From assembly GCA_026003335.1 (NCBI GenBank), contig BPHB01000001.1:1758591-1822590 (forward strand): DNA of 64,000 nucleotides, in the 5' to 3' direction. The notes below the pieces were generated by a model. It was not told the origin of the DNA. It ran no database searches and worked only from the letters and a program-made list of their open reading frames with translations. Both the position numbers and the translations under genes were made by a program. This document shows, in pieces, positions 54,600-61,162 of this stretch. Origin of the DNA: Chitinophagales bacterium (lineage in GTDB: Bacteria > Bacteroidota > Bacteroidia > Chitinophagales > CAIOSU01). Every line of letters starts with the position of its first letter. Positions within the stretch are counted from its first letter, which is position 1.

Positions 54600-54989
54600 A
54601 TGAAAACACTATTGCACTGCGGAATGCTATGGATTGCATGCTTGCAGATAGCTGGTTGTGCTGACGGTAATCACGATCAGCCCACCTGTGTAGGAATAAC
54701 AGCTTTCACCGGCAAATGGCATGTAGTGGAAACCTGCAGTGGTAATAATTACCAGAACGAGATTACCATTACGGAGCAATCTGGAGGTATCATTATCAGC
54801 AATCTTGGCGGAGGTGGAAGCAATAGTGCTGTAACCGCCACTGTTAGCGGTAATGATTTCACCATTCCGCCTCAAACAGTGCAGGGAATCGTGATGTCCG
54901 GTAGCGGTCGCCTGCATGCGGGCTGTGATACGCTTTCATTTATCTGGAGCGGGTTTAAGGGCGACTGCTCGGCCACAGCAACAAAATAG
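54600..54989 (+). CDS. Small lipoprotein, unknown
   Basis: A 129-residue lipoprotein starting at ATG 54600. The signal peptide ends in the lipobox I-A-G-C (TLLHCGMLWIACLQIAGC). The mature domain is a compact beta-rich segment (FTGKWHVVETCSGNNYQNEI, GIVMSGSGRLHAGCDTL, FIWSGFKGDCSATATK) with four cysteines that may form disulfides. It resembles lipocalin- or META-like small domains only loosely. It lies 11 bp before the second large PKD-protein gene and may be co-transcribed and surface-associated with it. Confidence 0.75.
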   Translation: MKTLLHCGMLWIACLQIAGCADGNHDQPTCVGITAFTGKWHVVETCSGNNYQNEITITEQSGGIIISNLGGGGSNSAVTATVSGNDFTIPPQTVQGIVMSGSGRLHAGCDTLSFIWSGFKGDCSATATK

Positions 54990-55000
54990 TCTTTGGTGGT

Positions 55001-58000
55001 ATGCTTACCCGAAGGTTATGCCTTTTCTTTCCCTTTTGCATACTGGCATCCGTTAGCGGGCAATCGCAGTGCATACCGCCTCAGCCTCAGAACCTGCAGG
55101 CAACATTGAATCCGTTCACCGGCAATGTTACCGTGCAATGGCGTGTGCCCTGTCCGTCACCTTGCAATAACAGCGCCTCTACCTCCACACTTTTTTTCAT
55201 CGGTTTTTATTCGCAGCAGTCGGCTGCACCGAACTCGCTGGACGGAGAATACGGCTTCACCACCTTTGTGGCAGTTGGATGCCCTTATACCGAATTGTGG
55301 GACGGCTTTTACCGCGATCCTACCTCTACAGCTGACCCCAAACGCTCGCCCTGTGTGTGGACCCTCATGGGCCAGGATGTCAACCCGCTCACCCCCGGCT
55401 TTGAAAAATCATTCAGCCTGCAAGACATCTGCAACAACGCCTATGGCTACGGAGCAGGCATCATGCAGGCCGTATTTCCGGCTTATGCTTTCTGCAGTGG
55501 CGTTACCTATGATGTGAAGGTGTGGACTATTGAGATTGACGTGCCTCCCAATGGAAACGTCACTTCCCAGACCATTGCCTGCAATGACCTCTATCTGGAT
55601 GAATCCAGCCCTGCGGTAGTCACCAGCGCCTTCACCTATCCGGGGTTCATCGCGCCCATTGCTGCTCCGCTCATCACCATCACCGGTTCGGCCAGCAGTG
55701 ATGGGGTCTATCAGGGCGTAAATAACCGCATCCTCATTGACTGCACAGACACGTTTTCGTTTTCCTATCAGGTAACGCCCGGCTGCAATTTTACGGAATC
55801 GGTAGCAGCTTACTTCCAAATCAGTCCTACTTATACCTACGGTGCGGGAGTTTATAATCCTTCTGACTGGGGGCTGAATACTGATGACTGGTACATCTTT
55901 TTTGCCAACAATATTGTGGACCCCAATACAGGGCAGCCTCTGCAGTACGTGGGAAATAATCAGTTTGCCTCTTTTGTAGTGTCAGAAGATGTAGAGGTGT
56001 GTATCCTTACTCAGGACCCCTGCAATGGAAGTTCAGCAAAAACCTGCATTCAGTTTGATGCGGTGGACCTGGATACCGTGATTGCCGATTTTAGCTACAA
56101 CCTGGTATGGTCTAACAACTGTGATTCATTTCTGGTGGAGTTTGTGAACAACACTACCGGAGCCACTGATTATTACTGGGATTTTGGCGATGGTTCTTTT
56201 TCCACCGATTCCTCCCTGACTCATTTGTTTACCGGAGGCGGCCCCTTTGATGTGATGCTGGCAGCCATTCATACAGGCTGGTGCGGCAATAATGATACGG
56301 TTACACACACGCTGAGCTTCACTCCGGCAATTGATACCGCTCAGGCGGTTATCAGTTTCTTTTCACAGTTAACCCCCACCTGTGACTCCCTGATCGTTTC
56401 CTTTACCACGCAAACCGTCCAGAATGCTAACCTGCTGTGGGACTTTGGCAATGGGGTCACTTCTACACTGCTCAGTCCTACGGTGACCTATACCGTGCCG
56501 GATACCTATCAGGTTTCTCTAATAGTAATACCCTCCAGCTCATGCCTGCTGCCGGATACCTTCACGGAACAAATTGTATTTGCCCCTCCCCTTACCCATA
56601 CCCATGCGGAATTTGATTACAATCTGGTATGGACCAATAACTGTGATTCTTTTATGGTGGAGTTCATAAACCTTTCCACCGGAGCTTCCGCCTATTACTG
56701 GGACTTTGGCAACGGCAGTTTTTCATCCGATAGCAGCCTTACACAATTGTTCTCTTCCGGAGGCCCTTTCACGGTAACCCTTACGGCTCTTCACAGCGGA
56801 GCCTGCGGCACGGATGACTCCACCCAACGCGTGCTGACTTTTTCATCTGTTTTGGACACCTTACAGGCTGCATTCTCTTTTAACACATCCTATTCTCCTG
56901 CATGCGACTCCCTGCACGTAATTCTACAGGCCACCTCTGACAAGCCGGCCATCTATCTGTGGGACTTTGGTAACGGGCTCACCGCGACCGGACCCTCCGT
57001 ATCTGTTACCTACGCTGATAGCGGCTCTTATCCGGTGACACTCATTGCATCGCCCCTGTTAAATTGCACACTTGCTGACACGGTAAGCCAAAACATTTTC
57101 TTCAATCCGGTTTCTTACAACGCCACCGCCCGCTTCCGCGACTCCCTTCTTTACTCAAACCGTTGCGATTCATTCATAGTAGCCTTTATTAACCTGAGTT
57201 CCGGGGGGACGTCTTATTTCTGGGATTTTGGCAATGGACTCACCTCAACAGATACGGCTCCGGTTATGACTTACGCAGCCGGCAGCTACCAGGTCATGCT
57301 TCAGGTTAATGACCATCGGCAATGCGCCCGGGGCGACACCGCCTACCTGACCCTGCTCTTTACTCCCGAACCTGATACGGCAGAAGCCGTTTTCACATAT
57401 CAAATACATCCCGGATGTAATGCTGTGGAACTTACTATCGCAAATCTCAGTACGGGTAACTACACCTATCAGTGGACCATCGGCACCCAAAACCTAGGGG
57501 CATATCTGCCCAATGCCCCCTTTGTGTTTACAGAGCCGGATATGCTGCAGGTTACCCTCACAGCCTCCGGAAATACGGCCTGCGTGTCCGAAGATATACA
57601 CTCTGAAGTAATCGCCATACCCCAACCTTATGGCTATCCGATTGCGGCTTTCGGCATGCAGCCTCCCACACCCCATGTAATGCAGGAAATCGCATTCATT
57701 GATTCCTCCATTGGAGCCGCACCGGATTCCTACTACTGGAGCTTCGGTGATGGAAACTTTTCCACCGACACACATCCCAAGCATAGCTATCAGCAACCCG
57801 GAGAATATGAGATTTGCCTGTATCTGAGCAATACCCATGGATGTCCAGACAGCACTTGCAAACGTATTCAAATAGACGAGTCGGTAATCATTGACCTACC
57901 TACGGCTTTCTCTCCCAATGGTGATAATCACAATGATATCTTCCGCGTGCGCTATGATAAGCAAAGTGTTGAGCGGCTCAACCTGAAAATATTTAACCGA

Positions 58001-58162
58001 TGGGGCGAACTGGTGTTTGAAAGCAATGACCCCGATTATGGCTGGGATGGCACTTATAAAGAAGAACCTCAGGAGGTAGACGTGTACGTGTGGCTGCTGG
58101 AGGCAGCACTGAAAAACGGCAAAAACATTTTCCGAAAAGGCAATTTAACCTTGCTGAGATAA
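55001..58162 (+). CDS. Very large secreted PKD-repeat protein with type IX (type B) sorting domain
   Basis: A 1053-residue secreted protein with a signal peptide (LTRRLCLFFPFCILASVSGQ). A fibronectin-like N-terminal domain (about 25-100) and a Cys-rich region (about 100-350) are followed by seven PKD-like domains (about 355-965). These are marked by YYWDFGDG, LLWDFGNG, YYWDFGNG, YLWDFGNG, YFWDFGNG, YQWTIG and YYWSFGDG. The last 86 residues (LPTAFSPNGDNHNDIFRV, KIFNRWGELVF, WDGTYKEEPQEVDVYVW, RKGNLTLLR) are a type B sorting domain. Domains 1-2 and 3-4 are near-duplicates. Probable role is surface adhesion. PorP/SprF, the usual partner of type B cargo, is encoded next. Confidence 0.92.
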   Translation: MLTRRLCLFFPFCILASVSGQSQCIPPQPQNLQATLNPFTGNVTVQWRVPCPSPCNNSASTSTLFFIGFYSQQSAAPNSLDGEYGFTTFVAVGCPYTELWDGFYRDPTSTADPKRSPCVWTLMGQDVNPLTPGFEKSFSLQDICNNAYGYGAGIMQAVFPAYAFCSGVTYDVKVWTIEIDVPPNGNVTSQTIACNDLYLDESSPAVVTSAFTYPGFIAPIAAPLITITGSASSDGVYQGVNNRILIDCTDTFSFSYQVTPGCNFTESVAAYFQISPTYTYGAGVYNPSDWGLNTDDWYIFFANNIVDPNTGQPLQYVGNNQFASFVVSEDVEVCILTQDPCNGSSAKTCIQFDAVDLDTVIADFSYNLVWSNNCDSFLVEFVNNTTGATDYYWDFGDGSFSTDSSLTHLFTGGGPFDVMLAAIHTGWCGNNDTVTHTLSFTPAIDTAQAVISFFSQLTPTCDSLIVSFTTQTVQNANLLWDFGNGVTSTLLSPTVTYTVPDTYQVSLIVIPSSSCLLPDTFTEQIVFAPPLTHTHAEFDYNLVWTNNCDSFMVEFINLSTGASAYYWDFGNGSFSSDSSLTQLFSSGGPFTVTLTALHSGACGTDDSTQRVLTFSSVLDTLQAAFSFNTSYSPACDSLHVILQATSDKPAIYLWDFGNGLTATGPSVSVTYADSGSYPVTLIASPLLNCTLADTVSQNIFFNPVSYNATARFRDSLLYSNRCDSFIVAFINLSSGGTSYFWDFGNGLTSTDTAPVMTYAAGSYQVMLQVNDHRQCARGDTAYLTLLFTPEPDTAEAVFTYQIHPGCNAVELTIANLSTGNYTYQWTIGTQNLGAYLPNAPFVFTEPDMLQVTLTASGNTACVSEDIHSEVIAIPQPYGYPIAAFGMQPPTPHVMQEIAFIDSSIGAAPDSYYWSFGDGNFSTDTHPKHSYQQPGEYEICLYLSNTHGCPDSTCKRIQIDESVIIDLPTAFSPNGDNHNDIFRVRYDKQSVERLNLKIFNRWGELVFESNDPDYGWDGTYKEEPQEVDVYVWLLEAALKNGKNIFRKGNLTLLR
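56078..56335 (+). repeat. PKD repeat unit, first copy
   Basis: Encodes a PKD domain beginning ADFSYNLVWSNNCDSF. It is a paralogue of 56606-56861, with shared DNA stretches such as AACTGTGATTC and ATTACTGGGA. Confidence 0.55.
56606..56861 (+). repeat. PKD repeat unit, second copy
   Basis: Encodes AEFDYNLVWTNNCDSF, a paralogue of 56078-56335. Together with the following PKD domain it suggests duplication of a two-domain block. Confidence 0.55.
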
Positions 58163-58284
58163 GACAACAACCCATGCGCAAACCCAAGACCTGCCCTACA
58201 GCGACATTACACCCTGAATCAGTCCATCGGCAGCAAATGCCTGAACCATGCAACCCTGCACTGCATCTTACACGCGCAAGACGA

Positions 58285-59295
58285 ATGGCAAAAGTATTTC
58301 TGTATGCTGTACTGTTGATTATTGCTCCATCCGGTTTTACTCAGGATATTCACTTCTCGCAGTTTTATGCCTCCCCGCTCACACTTAATCCTGCCCTGAC
58401 AGGAAATTTTGATGGACTACTCCGTCTTGGCGCCAACTATCGCAACCAGTGGGCCAGTGTGACCATACCCTATCAAACATTTTCAGCTTATACAGATGTG
58501 AATATGCTCCGCGCCAAGCTCCGGGGAAACTGGTTCAGCATGGGCGTTTGTGCCGTGAACGACCATGCCGGTGATGGCAACCTCACTGTAAATAAAGCTT
58601 CTCTGTCAGCAGCCTACCACATCCGGCTTACCAAGTGGAGAAAACTTTACCTAAGTGTGGGCCTCTCGGGCATTTACGTACATAAAAAAATTGACTACTC
58701 CCGTCTTCTTTTTGACTCGCAGTGGAATGATGTGGGCTTCAGCAGCCAGATTGATCCGGGTGAACAATTCATCAGCAGCTCGGTAAGTTATCCGGATCTG
58801 CATGCTGGTATTTCCATGACTTACCAAATTCCCCGTATATTGACTTTAGAGGGAGGCGTGTCTATGATTCATATTACGTCTCCGCGTGAGTCCCTCTTGG
58901 ATGGAACCAACCGGGTACACAGACGGCCTGTTGCACATGCTTATGCCGATATTGCCGTAAAGAAATCACTATCTCTGCAACCGGGAGCCGTTTATATGTA
59001 TCAGCGCAAAGCTCAGGAAATCATCTTCGGAACCAATCTCAGCATCGTAAAAAAGCTTACATACTCCCGCAAATTCTATCTCATAACGGGTATATGGTAT
59101 CGGCATAAAGATGCTATTTTCCCGTTATTGGGGGGGCAGCTTCAGCAAACGCGCCTGCTGCTGACCTATGACACCAACCTCAGTAAGCTTGTGCCCGGCA
59201 GCCATACCATTGGCGCTTTTGAAATCTCCATAGTCCACATCATAGATAAAAAACAACCAGTGAACACGGTGCGCTATTGTCCGCGTATCTTCTGA
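58285..59295 (+). CDS. PorP/SprF-family type IX secretion membrane protein
   Basis: A 336-residue outer-membrane protein. ATG 58285 starts a signal peptide (AKVFLYAVLLIIAPSGFTQ) followed by the family hallmark DIHFSQFYASPLTLNPALTG (about 21-40). It continues RLGANYRNQWASVTIPYQTF, then amphipathic strands with KLYLSVGLSGIYVHKKIDYS and SVSYPDLHAGISMTY. Family members are linked to attachment or export of type B sorting-domain proteins, and the gene follows such a protein by 122 bp. Earlier ATGs at 58174 and 58237 add non-homologous, non-signal sequence. Confidence 0.92.
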   Translation: MAKVFLYAVLLIIAPSGFTQDIHFSQFYASPLTLNPALTGNFDGLLRLGANYRNQWASVTIPYQTFSAYTDVNMLRAKLRGNWFSMGVCAVNDHAGDGNLTVNKASLSAAYHIRLTKWRKLYLSVGLSGIYVHKKIDYSRLLFDSQWNDVGFSSQIDPGEQFISSSVSYPDLHAGISMTYQIPRILTLEGGVSMIHITSPRESLLDGTNRVHRRPVAHAYADIAVKKSLSLQPGAVYMYQRKAQEIIFGTNLSIVKKLTYSRKFYLITGIWYRHKDAIFPLLGGQLQQTRLLLTYDTNLSKLVPGSHTIGAFEISIVHIIDKKQPVNTVRYCPRIF

Positions 59296-59362
59296 CATTC
59301 TTTTTCGCTTTTAACTATTTTTACCCGCACACTATATTCTTATTCTTTAAACTTTACCAGGT

Positions 59363-61120
59363 ATGGAGAAAAAGGATGACTCGCTGGATTTAAGCACCAT
59401 GAGCAGGGAACAACTGGTGGCTACACTGGATACATTGCTCCACGAAAGTGAGGTGCAGGAAATTATGCCTGTGGTGGAAGAACTGGAATCCCTCTACCGC
59501 GATCGTACACGTGAACTGATAGAACAGGAACGCCAGTCTTTTATTGAAGACGGTGGCTATGCCCCGTATTTTGAATGGCAGAAAGACAAAACCGAAAGCC
59601 GTTTTACAGAACTCATCAACATTTATCACAGCCGCAAGGAAAAATACCTGGAGAAAAAGAAGCAAGAAGAAGAAGCCAATCTGCAAACCCGCAGGCAGAT
59701 TATTGAAGACCTGAAAATGCTCATTGAAAAAGGCGAGAGCATCGGTAAAGCTTTTCAGCAATTCCGTGAGCTAAGAGAAAAGTGGAAAAACACCGGTGAT
59801 GTAGCCGAAACCGCTGAAGAAAAACTCAACAGCGAATATCGCTATCAGGTTGAGCGGTTTTACAATCTGATACGCCTCACGCAAGGATTCAAGGAATACG
59901 ACCTGGAAAAACACTATGAGGCCAAAAACGCCCTCCTCCAGGAAATGGAAGCCTTGCTCCAGGAAAAAACCATCCGGAAAGTAGAAAAACTGCTCCGTAA
60001 ATATCATGATGAATGGTTTGACATAGGCCCCGTACCTGAATCAAAAAAAGAAGAAATTATCAGCCGATTCAATGAATTAACCCATCAAATCAGACAAAAA
60101 ATAAACGACCACTATGCTGCGCTGCTTCAGAAATATCAGGAAAATCTGAAAGCCAAGGAGGCTCTCTGCGAACAAGCTGAAGCCCTTGCTGCAGAAGACT
60201 ACCGGCACTTTAAAGTATGGTATCAGAAAACCAAGGAACTTCTGGGAAAACAAGAACAATGGCGTAAAATCGGACGCGTGCCCCGTGAGCATGCCGATCA
60301 GATCTGGGAACGCTTCAGGGCAGCATGCAACACTTTTTTTGAAAAGAAAAATGCATTCTTCCAGACGCTGAAAGCAACCTATGCCGAAAATCAAAAAGCC
60401 AAAGAGACCTTGTGTGCACAAGCCGAAGCTTTGCAGCACGATACTAACTGGGAGGAAACGGCTAAAAAGCTCATATCCCTGCAGCGCAAATGGGAAAAAA
60501 TCGGACCTGCAGGGGCAAAAGAAGACCGTCAACTATGGAAACGCTTCCGCACTGCCTGCGACACTTTCTTTGAAGCACGAAAACAATATATGGCTTCTCT
60601 GGAAGCTGAACGCTATCAGAACCTGAAGTCCAGAGAAGCCATCCTTGCCCGCCTCAATGAGCTGCTGCCCTCTATCTCTTCCGTGGACGCCCTCCCTGTT
60701 GTCAAAGCACTTGTAAGAGAGTGGGAATCGGCTGGCGAAGTGCCGGCATCGGCCCGGGAAGACCTTTTCAAACGCTTTACCCAAACCCTGGATGCCTGTT
60801 ATGATAAAATGGGACTGGATGAAGCTCAAAGAGAACTGCTGAAATACCAGAACAAAATTGATCGCCTCAAATCCAGACCCGATGCCTTTAAACTGTTGCA
60901 AGATGAAAGAAAATTTCTGCGCAACAAAATCAGGCAGCTGGAAGAAGAGGTCGTGAAAACTGAAAATAATATGGGTTTTTTTTCCAATGCAGACAAACTC
61001 AATGCTTTGCTGCAGGATGTCATCCGAAAACTGGAGCACAACAAACTGCAACTGACTGCGTGCAGAAAAAAACTGGAGCTGGTGGAAAAAAATATTCCTG
61101 AAAAAAAACAAATACGATAA
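59363..61120 (+). CDS. DUF349 repeat protein (coiled-coil)
   Basis: A 585-residue cytoplasmic, highly charged protein. It contains about four to five DUF349 repeats (about 130-480), each with an AEALA/KF-type helix pair and the recurring KWKNTGDV, EWFDIGPVP, QWRKIGRVP, KWEKIGPAG and EWESAGEVP strings. A C-terminal coiled coil follows (LKYQNKIDRLKSRPDAFKLL ... LRNKIRQLEEEVVKTENN). It has no enzyme motif. DUF349 proteins are widespread in Bacteroidota and of unknown function. It starts 67 bp after the PorP/SprF gene and ends 42 bp before the PAS kinase. Confidence 0.9.
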   Translation: MEKKDDSLDLSTMSREQLVATLDTLLHESEVQEIMPVVEELESLYRDRTRELIEQERQSFIEDGGYAPYFEWQKDKTESRFTELINIYHSRKEKYLEKKKQEEEANLQTRRQIIEDLKMLIEKGESIGKAFQQFRELREKWKNTGDVAETAEEKLNSEYRYQVERFYNLIRLTQGFKEYDLEKHYEAKNALLQEMEALLQEKTIRKVEKLLRKYHDEWFDIGPVPESKKEEIISRFNELTHQIRQKINDHYAALLQKYQENLKAKEALCEQAEALAAEDYRHFKVWYQKTKELLGKQEQWRKIGRVPREHADQIWERFRAACNTFFEKKNAFFQTLKATYAENQKAKETLCAQAEALQHDTNWEETAKKLISLQRKWEKIGPAGAKEDRQLWKRFRTACDTFFEARKQYMASLEAERYQNLKSREAILARLNELLPSISSVDALPVVKALVREWESAGEVPASAREDLFKRFTQTLDACYDKMGLDEAQRELLKYQNKIDRLKSRPDAFKLLQDERKFLRNKIRQLEEEVVKTENNMGFFSNADKLNALLQDVIRKLEHNKLQLTACRKKLELVEKNIPEKKQIR

Positions 61121-61162
61121 CTTCATGCTTCCATTCAGGGTATAATCCTGACGAATCCTTAT

